Below, piece after piece: positions 1 to 5,609 of a stretch of DNA of 5,609 nt. Numbering within the stretch: the stretch's first letter is position 1; every line of letters begins with the position of its first letter. The DNA comes from an uncultured Methanomethylovorans sp. (lineage in GTDB: Archaea > Halobacteriota > Methanosarcinia > Methanosarcinales > Methanosarcinaceae). Both the position numbers and the translations under genes were made by a program. The notes beneath the pieces were generated by a model. That model saw only the letters and a program-made list of their open reading frames with translations, made no database searches and was not told where the DNA came from. The stretch is from positions 1 to 5,609 of the forward strand of contig CALBTS010000334.1 in the NCBI GenBank assembly GCA_937968035.1. Reading direction: 5' to 3'.

Positions 1-303
1 ATTGTCTATTATTATCAGCAGATAGTTTCCCGGGTGCTGGCTTGCTATGGTTGCAAGACTGCCCAGGTTCATAAGCATGGAGCCATCGCCTTCGATCGTT
101 ATCACATGTCTTTGAGGCTTTGCAAGGGACAAGCCCAGACCTATGGAAGAAGCAAGTCCCATAGAACCCAGCATGTAGAAGTTGCGCTGCGTATCGCATG
201 AGTAATACACTTCTTTAGAAGGTATGCCAATATTGCTTATCAGCAGTGATCCGTCTTTTTTGGCTTTATCTGCAATGATCTTGATAGCATCCAGACGTAT
301 CAT
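1..303 (-). CDS. comE: Sulfopyruvate decarboxylase, beta subunit (ComE), N-terminal part, truncated by left window edge
   Basis: ComE forms the thiamine-diphosphate (TPP) binding half of sulfopyruvate decarboxylase, which with ComD converts 3-sulfopyruvate to sulfoacetaldehyde in cytoplasmic coenzyme M synthesis. About 101 codons are visible; family members are roughly 180-190 residues, so the C-terminal part lies off the left edge. The frame begins MIRLDAIKII, continues through LGSMGLASSIGLGLSLA, and near the edge carries the TPP/Mg signature GDGSMLMNLGSLATIA followed by LLIIIDN. Two in-frame ATGs occur in tandem, at 306 and 303. The strong GGAGG at 313-309 lies only 2 nt from the first but 5 nt from the second, so I choose 303; starting at 306 would add one Met. 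At 303 the start shares one base with the comD stop (TGATG), and at 306 the overlap is ATGA. Either implies translational coupling. Identification is firm. Confidence 0.93.
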   Translation of the reverse strand, partial: MIRLDAIKIIADKAKKDGSLLISNIGIPSKEVYYSCDTQRNFYMLGSMGLASSIGLGLSLAKPQRHVITIEGDGSMLMNLGSLATIASQHPGNYLLIIIDN

Positions 304-806
304 CATAACCTCCAGAAACCTATCTTTAACAGCACGGCCACAGGACATTTCTTTTCCAGGGATATTGTTATTGCTTGAACAATTAAGTTTTCAGCTTCCT
401 GTTTTGAAGCCGGCACAAAAAAAGGGATATCCATTGTTTTCAGTAAACCCGGAGTGAGTTCTCCCATAGGCACCTGTGCACAGACAGTTTCCCCTTCCAC
501 GCCTCTGTGGCTCATGATCATGAGCAGGGGTATGCCGTACAGTTCGTTAAGGGAAGCAAGGGCATTGATGGAATTCCCAAGACCTGAATTCTGCATCAAT
601 ATTGCAGTTCTTTTTCCACCCATATATGCTCCTGCACATACTCCTACGCCTTCTTCTTCCCTCGTGACCGCCACATGGATGATATCCGGGTCATTGTCGA
701 CCATCAATATGAGATCCTTCAGGTTCACGCAGGGTACACTGACCACGAAATCCACACCTGTTTTTTTCATGCCTTGCAGCACTGCTATTGAGGGATTATT
801 GTCCAT
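303..806 (-). CDS. comD: Sulfopyruvate decarboxylase, alpha subunit (ComD)
   Basis: ComD is the alpha subunit of sulfopyruvate decarboxylase (sulfopyruvate to sulfoacetaldehyde plus CO2) and supplies the pyrimidine-binding side of the TPP site. The 167-residue product has the expected length for a free-standing alpha subunit. Visible hallmarks are the TREEEG motif around residues 48-53, whose middle Glu (about 51) is the expected TPP-activating glutamate, then GAYMGGKR, MQNSGLGNSINAL at about 71-83, and PLLMIMSHRG near 93-102. The ATG at 806 is preceded by GAGGAT at 817-812, a good ribosome binding site. The upstream iron-sulfur gene ends 26 nt away and comE starts on the stop codon, so comD is an internal operon gene. 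As I recall, Methanosarcina acetivorans carries a single fused ComDE; here the halves are separate. Identification is firm. Confidence 0.95.
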   Translation of the reverse strand: MDNNPSIAVLQGMKKTGVDFVVSVPCVNLKDLILMVDNDPDIIHVAVTREEEGVGVCAGAYMGGKRTAILMQNSGLGNSINALASLNELYGIPLLMIMSHRGVEGETVCAQVPMGELTPGLLKTMDIPFFVPASKQEAENLIVQAITISLEKKCPVAVLLKIGFWRL

Positions 807-832
807 CCGCTATCCTCAGTTGTTATATCTCT

Positions 833-1483
833 TCACCACACTTTAAGGTCTATGGCCTCTATGCGAAGCCTGCGGCCCTCTACAGATACCACGATGCCGG
901 AATGCACTTTCTGCATCATGCAGTGTTCCGGCAGGAACTTCACTGTCTGGCACACTGACGGAACCTTTCCTTTGACCACCATGCCTTCGAAGGCGAGGAT
1001 CATGCATAGACCTGCATCCTTAAAAGAAAATTCGTTCTTTCCAAGCCTGTGCAAAGGTCCTACAATGTGTACGGTATACATGCCCGGGGATTTGTCTATC
1101 ACTTTTGCAAAATGTGTGATCGGGCATCCAAGCGGTCTGTAGCGTAATATATCTCCAATTTCTATCCCAAGAGATCCATCCAGGGGATGAATATCTTCTC
1201 TGCAGGAGCGTTCGTCCTGCAGGGGACCAAGTAAAAAATCGGCTTTAAGACCATCAATAATGCCTATTACTTCTTTTTCCTTTTCTTCTTCTTTTTCGGT
1301 GTTTTTTTCTTTACCTACGATCTCTTTTAACTGCTCCAGATTCTTTCTGAATAGTTCCCTTTCAAGGAAAGGGCAGCGCATAAGGCCTGCTTCATCGGTG
1401 ATCTGTGCCGCAAAATCCCTGCATTGCTTAAAACCACAGCTACCGCAATTGTATCCAGGCAGAAGGGACAGGATCTTATCCAT
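833..1483 (-). CDS. Iron-sulfur protein with CFeSP-type four-cysteine domain, function unknown
   Basis: This is a 216-residue soluble protein with no signal peptide or membrane segment. The N-terminus (about residues 10-40) carries C13-x2-C16-x4-C21-x15-C37 in the context YNCGSCGFKQCRDFA, matching the 4Fe-4S domain (PF04060 type) found in the large subunit of the corrinoid iron-sulfur protein and in RnfB. A Lys/Glu-rich linker (about 57-71) joins it to a C-terminal domain with five more cysteines (C94, C120, C160, C178, C188) plus H124 and H187 in RPLGCPITHFAKVI and FLPEHCMM contexts, possibly a second metal site. The family seems to be a predicted Fe-S protein group of archaea and anaerobes; I know no assigned reaction. 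The ATG at 1483 lies 3 nt past the GTPase stop and is preceded by GGGGTGAG at 1497-1490, inside the end of that gene, so the two are likely coupled. A role as electron donor or cluster carrier for the neighbouring ATPase and GTPase is inferred. Confidence 0.82.
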   Translation of the reverse strand: MDKILSLLPGYNCGSCGFKQCRDFAAQITDEAGLMRCPFLERELFRKNLEQLKEIVGKEKNTEKEEEKEKEVIGIIDGLKADFLLGPLQDERSCREDIHPLDGSLGIEIGDILRYRPLGCPITHFAKVIDKSPGMYTVHIVGPLHRLGKNEFSFKDAGLCMILAFEGMVVKGKVPSVCQTVKFLPEHCMMQKVHSGIVVSVEGRRLRIEAIDLKVW

Positions 1484-1486
1484 TGT

Positions 1487-2185
1487 TCACTCACCCCTGT
1501 ACTCCATGGAACCATCAAGGCTGCGCAGTACACCCATGTGGTGTTTGCGTGCCACTCTCATCTCACCGGTACACAAAGAACAAATTGCAAGAGGGGGATT
1601 ATATCGTAATTTCATCCCGATCCCTGTATCAGGAGAAGCACGTATCAGCTCAGCAAGCTCAAAAGAGCCTTTACCTGTTAGTCCATTTGCCTCCACAATA
1701 CTGCATCCGGGATTCACATCCAGGACCCTTTCCCGGAAAACTTCCCGCTCTGCCTGGGAAACCACGTCTCCCTTTGTCATGACCACCACATCTGCAGTGG
1801 TGAGCAGCGGGCCGACCTTAAGAGGGGTGTTCGGTCCGGTGGTCACATCGATGACACAAACAGCAAGGCAATCATCAGGATAGGGAGCACATCGAAGGCA
1901 AAGACCTGCAGTTTCATTAAGCAGCATGTCAGAACCCTGGGTCTCTGCCCATCTCAGCATTTCTTCTGTGTTGTAGATCGTAAAATGGTCAGGACACATG
2001 TCCTTAGCAAGTCCTACCTGCACAGGTATTCCAAGCCTCTGGAACCTCTGGTCATCATCTGTCCACAGACAATCGATCTTGACCACTGCAGGGGAATTTC
2101 CCAGGGATACAAGAGCTTTGATCGTGTGAAGCAACACAGAAGTTTTACCTGACCCAGGAGTACCTGCAATTACAACAAGTTTCAT
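1487..2185 (-). CDS. UreG/HypB-like (SIMIBI, G3E) GTPase with candidate metal-binding Cys/His motifs
   Basis: This is a 232-residue cytoplasmic P-loop GTPase. It begins [16 protein letters not shown], with Walker A/G1 at about residues 8-15. [14 protein letters not shown] segment follows at about 36-48, resembling the switch region of HypB/UreG. Next comes DMCPDHF (C64, H67), placed like the metal-binding Cys-Pro-His motif of UreG. The guanine-specificity motif is TKGD (137-140). Further cysteines sit in [12 protein letters not shown] (C96, C99), C106, C110 and near the C-terminus in ICSLCTGE (C202, C205), followed by HH at 215-216. Family relatives insert nickel or handle cobalamin or zinc; the client here is unknown. 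The start ATG overlaps the ABC gene's stop (ATGA) and follows GAGGGT at 2196-2191, so translation is probably coupled to that of the ATPase. Membership of the G3E class is well supported; the metal role is inferred. Confidence 0.82.
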   Translation of the reverse strand: MKLVVIAGTPGSGKTSVLLHTIKALVSLGNSPAVVKIDCLWTDDDQRFQRLGIPVQVGLAKDMCPDHFTIYNTEEMLRWAETQGSDMLLNETAGLCLRCAPYPDDCLAVCVIDVTTGPNTPLKVGPLLTTADVVVMTKGDVVSQAEREVFRERVLDVNPGCSIVEANGLTGKGSFELAELIRASPDTGIGMKLRYNPPLAICSLCTGEMRVARKHHMGVLRSLDGSMEYRGE

Positions 2186-2946
2186 ACCGTACCCTCAACA
2201 AGGTCTCCCCTGCGGATGGTTTCTCTGAGGGAGAGCAGCCAGTTGTCCACTTCAGCTATCTTGCAACAGACCTGTTGTTCCTGTGAGCTTGTAGTAATAA
2301 CATCCACCATGCCGCCATTTTTCATCACTATCCTGCGGGTGGCCATGAGTGCAAGTACAGGATCGTGGGTCACAACTACCACTATCTTGCCCTCACATGC
2401 AAGCAGTTCCAGAGCTTCCTGCTTTCTGATACCTGCATTTTCTATCTCATCGATGAGCACCACAGGCGAATCACTGATAACAGCAATGTCAGCTGTCATG
2501 AGAGAACGTGACTGACCGCCGCTAAGTGCTGTAAGATGGTGATGCAGGGCTATGGGTTCTCCGGTGAGGGTATTGGCAAGTTCCAAAACACGGTGCACAA
2601 GTCCTGGCCCCTTCCCTCTGCTTCTGGCGTGCATTATAAGGAAATCTTCCACGGTCATATCTGCCAGAAAGTGCATTTTCTGAGAGAGTTGAGCCACCAG
2701 TTTAAGCCGTGGGTCCACTCTGATCGAAGTGTCCGGTACTTCACCGTTAATAAGTATATGCCTGCCTGAAGAAGTATCCCCCCGGGCAAGCTGCTCAATA
2801 TCATCTATAAGCGTGCTTTTTCCCGAGCCAGTGGGGCCAACTATGCCGATAATCTCACCTTTGTTTACTTCTATCCTGTCAATGGACTCTGGAATTCCTT
2901 CCTTGTTGACACCACCCAGAATGGTCAGTGTTATTACATCCCTCAT
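2182..2946 (-). CDS. Stand-alone ABC-type ATPase, not an obvious transporter
   Basis: This is a single 254-residue ABC nucleotide-binding domain. It has Walker [10 protein letters not shown] (37-45), a Q-loop around Q86/Q89 ahead of [12 protein letters not shown], the signature LSGGQ (141-145), Walker B VVLIDE ending at D166/E167, and the H-loop histidine in VVTHD (H194). After Walker B the sequence is DEIENAG rather than the usual DEP...LD, so the D-loop is atypical. The C-terminal 50 residues include a Cys pair (C227, C228). No permease or solute-binding gene lies in the run, and the protein has no membrane segment. That points to a soluble mechanoenzyme, comparable in principle to component A2 (AtwA) of methyl-coenzyme M reductase activation, though A2 has two ABC domains. 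The ATG at 2946 is 4 nt after the cysteate synthase stop, with GAGG at 2957-2954. ABC ATPase activity is secure; the partner and role are unknown. Confidence 0.85.
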   Translation of the reverse strand: MRDVITLTILGGVNKEGIPESIDRIEVNKGEIIGIVGPTGSGKSTLIDDIEQLARGDTSSGRHILINGEVPDTSIRVDPRLKLVAQLSQKMHFLADMTVEDFLIMHARSRGKGPGLVHRVLELANTLTGEPIALHHHLTALSGGQSRSLMTADIAVISDSPVVLIDEIENAGIRKQEALELLACEGKIVVVVTHDPVLALMATRRIVMKNGGMVDVITTSSQEQQVCCKIAEVDNWLLSLRETIRRGDLVEGTV

Positions 2947-2950
2947 ATTC

Positions 2951-4213
2951 CTACCTCTTAAACTTTTCAGAAACTTTTTCTACGATCTTCAACTCTGCTT
3001 CCGGGTCATGAGCAGATACCCTCATATCAGGCGTAATAGAGATCAGGTTGTGATCCTTGTGCAATCTTTGCATTCCTCCGCCTGTGATATTAAGAACGAT
3101 ACTGTCATTATGGCCGATATTTCCATTTTTAACAGCTTCCATAAGAGCGGCAACTGCGACTGCAGCAGCCGGATTTATATCAATGCCTTCCAATTCTTCG
3201 AACAATTGATGTGCATAAGCTGCAGCAGCATTATCGATGCCATACATCCTGCCACCAGTGGCTTTCAGGGCATCCCGTACACCTCCTTTTACCGAAAATG
3301 GAGGTTTCCTGTTGAAAAGCACATCATCATACATGTCCCCGGGACATTCTTCATGCAGTACATCTTTAGTTCCAGCGCCGCCTGAACACAGACTGATCAG
3401 AGGAGCACATGGCAGGTTCTGTGCAAGATGCAATTGTGGTAATACTTTGCCAAAACGTCCGTCCTGCATAAGTCTAATGGATGCTTCCCAGGCGGAAATA
3501 CCGCCAGTCCCGCTCCCAACGGCCTGGAAATAGTGCATAGGCAGTGTTTTCATAGCAAGCACGGCATCAAGCATCACTGTACCCATGCCATCCCTGCGTG
3601 CAATGTTCTTTGCTCCCCCTTCACTTACAAATCCCTCTCTAACTGATATTTTATTGGCAAGCTCGATGGCATTATAATAATCACCTTCGACAGTTACCAG
3701 GCATATTGAAGAAGTATCATCATGAAGTGTCCAGAGCCGATGAGCACTATTCTGCGGAACGACAAGCAACAATGGCTGTCCTGTTATACAGCATACATGT
3801 GCAAAGGCACGGGCTGTATTCCCTGCTGAAGCAACAACCATTATCCTTTTGTCCAGTCTTTCCAGCAATCTCTGCATGGTAGGGAAAGCTTCCAGATCCT
3901 TGAAAGTGCAGGTCATCATGGAAGCATTCTTTTCAGGCCAGTATCCATTAAAAGCTATATATAGGTTCGAAAGACCCAGTTCCTTTGCAAAGGCCTCACT
4001 TTTATATGTTATTGTTTTGCCCGAACCTTCAGGTATAATGCCATTTACAGGCAGCCAATCATAGAATTTCCATATCCCTGGCAGATCTTTGAGGATGATC
4101 TGTGATGTCTTGTAAGAAGTGTGTAAAAGTGAATCATGTCCTTTGCTGCATGTCAAGGACATTGGGTCTTGTCCCTCACCACAGATAGGACAAATAACGG
4201 AATACTTATGCAT
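2951..4213 (-). CDS. Cysteate synthase (PLP-dependent, threonine synthase paralogue)
   Basis: This enzyme catalyses O-phospho-L-serine plus sulfite to L-cysteate plus phosphate, the first committed step of coenzyme M synthesis in Methanosarcinales and relatives. The 420-residue product fits the family. The N-terminus has a small zinc-ribbon-like set (C8-x2-C11, C22, H26). The PLP-binding lysine is expected at K105 in [12 protein letters not shown], where threonine synthases have SFKD. SAGNT (129-133) and the phosphate-binding loop VGSGTGGIS (about 232-240) are typical fold-type II PLP motifs. The rest continues without interruption to a UAG stop. Plain threonine synthase is the main alternative. 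The divergent TCTFKDLE region and the nearby comDE strongly favour cysteate synthase. The ATG at 4213 has no in-frame ATG upstream and no clear ribosome binding site, unlike the downstream genes, so this is probably the first gene of the operon, with a very short or no leader. Confidence 0.92.
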   Translation of the reverse strand: MHKYSVICPICGEGQDPMSLTCSKGHDSLLHTSYKTSQIILKDLPGIWKFYDWLPVNGIIPEGSGKTITYKSEAFAKELGLSNLYIAFNGYWPEKNASMMTCTFKDLEAFPTMQRLLERLDKRIMVVASAGNTARAFAHVCCITGQPLLLVVPQNSAHRLWTLHDDTSSICLVTVEGDYYNAIELANKISVREGFVSEGGAKNIARRDGMGTVMLDAVLAMKTLPMHYFQAVGSGTGGISAWEASIRLMQDGRFGKVLPQLHLAQNLPCAPLISLCSGGAGTKDVLHEECPGDMYDDVLFNRKPPFSVKGGVRDALKATGGRMYGIDNAAAAYAHQLFEELEGIDINPAAAVAVAALMEAVKNGNIGHNDSIVLNITGGGMQRLHKDHNLISITPDMRVSAHDPEAELKIVEKVSEKFKR

Positions 4214-4343
4214 AAGGCCAAGTTGGTAATACCTAATAAATAGATTTCCTTGAATAGAAATATGCTTGCCTTATCCGGATATAATCATTTAAAGAACATC
4301 CTGTAAAGGATACTCCATTTATCCGAAAGATCCCTAGTACAAT
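4214..4343 (-). promoter_or_regulatory. Intergenic region with probable promoter of the cysteate synthase-comE operon
   Basis: This 130-bp AT-rich gap separates the end of the HEXXH gene from cysteate synthase, both on the minus strand, and is the only intergenic region longer than 26 nt. On the minus strand, TATTTATTA (4242-4234) is a TATA-like element centred about 25 nt before the ATG. With archaeal TATA-to-start spacing, transcription would begin at or near the ATG, which fits the absence of a GAGG-type ribosome binding site. An alternative element, CTTTAAAT (4294-4287) next to ATTATAT, would give a leader of roughly 50 nt. The stretch also holds a perfect palindrome, ATCCGGAT (4273-4280), and a 5-bp inverted repeat (4298-4302 with 4307-4311) that may be chance. 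That a promoter exists here is likely from layout; which element is used cannot be decided from sequence. Confidence 0.5.
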
Positions 4344-5609
4344 TCAGCAGAGGCTCAGGATCCTGGCACGTAAATATTTCCGAGTGTCCTCACGATCTGC
4401 CATGAGGGGATATGAATTCCATGTATCTATAAATGTTGCACAGAGTTGCATACAACTCTCATCGAATTCCTTCTGGTCTTTTCCCTTCAATGCCACTGCA
4501 AGAGTATTATAAAAGAGCTTGAAATCATTCTTGTCTGCAACCGTTGCGTGCATTTCAGCAAGAGCATTGCTATCATAGATCTGAGAACCGAGCCTTTCGG
4601 ATAAATAGGCCAGTGACTCATCCAGTATGCTGAAAAGGCTGAAGTATTCATTGAGCGCATAAAGATTCTCTTGCATCTGAGACATCTCTGGCAGATCTAT
4701 GAGCAATGCCCGAAGAGCATCCATGACAGCATCTCTGATAGCTTTGCAGATCTCCAGGTCCTTTCTCAAAAAGGACAGCGACCTTTCATCTTCAGTAAGA
4801 GGGAACAGCACTATATCAATGAGTTCCAGGTACAAAGATGCCAGTTCCTCAGGCTGCATGTAATTACCCCGCAGGAAATACCAGTTCCTGATCACAGGTA
4901 AGAAGTATCTCTCATGGTTGAGGAAATGGGTGAACTCATGCTGTGCATAAGAACAAAGATCATCCCAGCTATCCTTTCCCATAAGCACGAGTCGAATGCT
5001 CTTATGCGAATCACAATACAGTCCGTCGGCAGGACAAAGCCTGTCAAAGTCCTCAGATATGTGCAACCTGAAGGAATCGAACCTTTGAAGTCCTTCAAGC
5101 AACATTATCTCATCTTCCGTACATCTGCCATCAAGTTTCTTCAGGATAAGATCGCCCATCAGAAGTGGTCTCAGTTCTCCAATGCCGGAAATATCCTGCT
5201 GTAACTGAAGGAGTTTATCTTTGTTCATCACATGCTCATCTTCTGCAAGCCTCTGTACTTCAAGCCGGACCTGTAGCAGAAAATCTTCATTGGTCCATCT
5301 TCGATATTGTGCTAAAAGGTCCGATATCATTTCATCCAGAAGCATGGCAACCTCTGAGTCAAGAACACCGAAAGTTGCAGCCCGTTTACTTAATATGGGT
5401 CGCATCTTTGCATCATGAAGCTGCAACTGTTCCCTGAAATCCAGTTCATTTCTCTGCACGAGCATATATTCACGATATTCGGGAGCATTATATGTGAAGG
5501 GCGTGGCATTACAAAAAAAAGCAGCTGTTCTGTTAAGTGCCGAGCCTATTGTGTAAATAGAACGCCGACATAAAGAAACCTTCTTCCGCTGTGCATCGGC
5601 TTTGGGAAC
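4344..5609 (-). CDS. HEXXH-motif putative zinc metallopeptidase-like protein, 5' end beyond right window edge
   Basis: I do not recognise a named family. A Met at 5465 would give 373 residues, but the frame has no stop upstream of it and adds 48 protein-like codons to the window edge (including GSALNRTAAFFCNATPF). No ribosome binding site precedes that Met, and no ATG, GTG or TTG start lies upstream within the window. The true start is therefore probably outside. Numbered from that Met, AQHEFTHFLNHE carries HEXXH with H176, E177 and H180, the zinc and catalytic residues of gluzincin-type peptidases. A candidate third ligand is E283 in SILDESLAYLSERL, resembling the downstream Glu motif of peptidase-MA-like families, though the spacing of about 100 residues is long. 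The protein is otherwise acidic and helix-rich, with no visible membrane segment. It ends with TGA 130 nt before cysteate synthase and is likely a separate unit. Peptidase activity is inferred from the motif only. Confidence 0.72.
   Translation of the reverse strand, partial: VPKADAQRKKVSLCRRSIYTIGSALNRTAAFFCNATPFTYNAPEYREYMLVQRNELDFREQLQLHDAKMRPILSKRAATFGVLDSEVAMLLDEMISDLLAQYRRWTNEDFLLQVRLEVQRLAEDEHVMNKDKLLQLQQDISGIGELRPLLMGDLILKKLDGRCTEDEIMLLEGLQRFDSFRLHISEDFDRLCPADGLYCDSHKSIRLVLMGKDSWDDLCSYAQHEFTHFLNHERYFLPVIRNWYFLRGNYMQPEELASLYLELIDIVLFPLTEDERSLSFLRKDLEICKAIRDAVMDALRALLIDLPEMSQMQENLYALNEYFSLFSILDESLAYLSERLGSQIYDSNALAEMHATVADKNDFKLFYNTLAVALKGKDQKEFDESCMQLCATFIDTWNSYPLMADREDTRKYLRARILSLC

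Noticed and set aside
1269..1315. Pyrimidine-rich tract TTCTTTTTCCTTTTC and neighbours as a regulatory or simple-sequence repeat
   Set aside because: It is explained by Lys/Glu codons (AAA, GAA, GAG) of the charged linker in the minus-strand Fe-S protein. No regular repeat unit is present.
1260..1883. Plus-strand open frame of 207 codons across the Fe-S and GTPase genes
   Set aside because: It is antisense to two well-supported genes. Its Ser/Thr/Pro-rich composition is typical of a shadow frame and it shows no recognisable motif.
2729..3385. Plus-strand open frame of 218 codons opposite the ABC ATPase and cysteate synthase
   Set aside because: It spans the junction of two real minus-strand genes, has no domain signature and is Ser/Ile-rich, so it is a shadow of the opposite coding strand.
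4297..4312. Inverted repeat ATCCT-GTAA-AGGAT downstream of the HEXXH gene as a terminator
   Set aside because: The stem is only 5 bp and AT-rich, and only a weak T stretch follows on the minus strand. This could easily be chance in a short AT-rich gap.
4271..4325. Two copies of TTATCCG (4271-4277 and 4319-4325) as paired operator sites
   Set aside because: The match is only 7 bp, with 48-bp spacing and no further symmetry. One copy lies inside the ATCCGGAT palindrome, so it is not strong enough to call a binding site.
5511..5520. Run of eight A on the plus strand (T run on the minus strand) as a terminator or frameshift site near the right edge
   Set aside because: The minus-strand frame reads through it in phase as Phe-Phe codons, with protein-like sequence on both sides, and no stem precedes it. 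A homopolymer sequencing error is possible but nothing requires it.

Overview
The window looks like the chromosome of a methanogenic archaeon, most likely a member of the Methanosarcinales or a close relative. The main evidence is a cysteate synthase beside the two sulfopyruvate decarboxylase subunits (comD, comE). This is the phosphoserine/sulfite route to coenzyme M known from that group. Archaeal-type GAGG/GGTGA ribosome binding sites and moderate GC agree. All supported genes lie on the minus strand, and I see no RNA gene, insertion sequence, CRISPR array or phage feature.

Reading in transcription order (right to left): (1) 5609-4344 is the 3' part of a gene for an HEXXH-containing, zinc-metallopeptidase-like protein. 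Its reading frame stays open to the right edge, so its start lies outside the window. (2) 4343-4214 is a 130-bp intergenic stretch with TATA-like elements, the only clear promoter region here. (3) 4213-303 and onward is a tightly packed six-gene run: cysteate synthase, a stand-alone ABC ATPase, a UreG/HypB-like GTPase, an iron-sulfur protein, comD, and comE, which runs off the left edge. Junctions are 4-bp or 1-bp overlaps or gaps of 3, 4 and 26 nt, so the six are probably one operon.

Cysteate synthase makes L-cysteate from O-phosphoserine and sulfite. An aminotransferase encoded elsewhere would convert it to sulfopyruvate, and ComDE decarboxylates that to sulfoacetaldehyde, a coenzyme M precursor. 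Between these enzymes sits a three-gene cassette that is not part of the known pathway. It pairs an ABC ATPase lacking any membrane partner, a small GTPase with Cys/His motifs reminiscent of nickel metallochaperones, and a protein with a four-cysteine cluster domain like that of the corrinoid iron-sulfur protein. I know of no characterised function for it. The most attractive reading is an ATP/GTP-driven cofactor-loading or reductive-activation module tied to coenzyme M metabolism, for example for a nickel or corrinoid methyl-transfer enzyme or for the reductive thiolation of sulfoacetaldehyde. This is inference.
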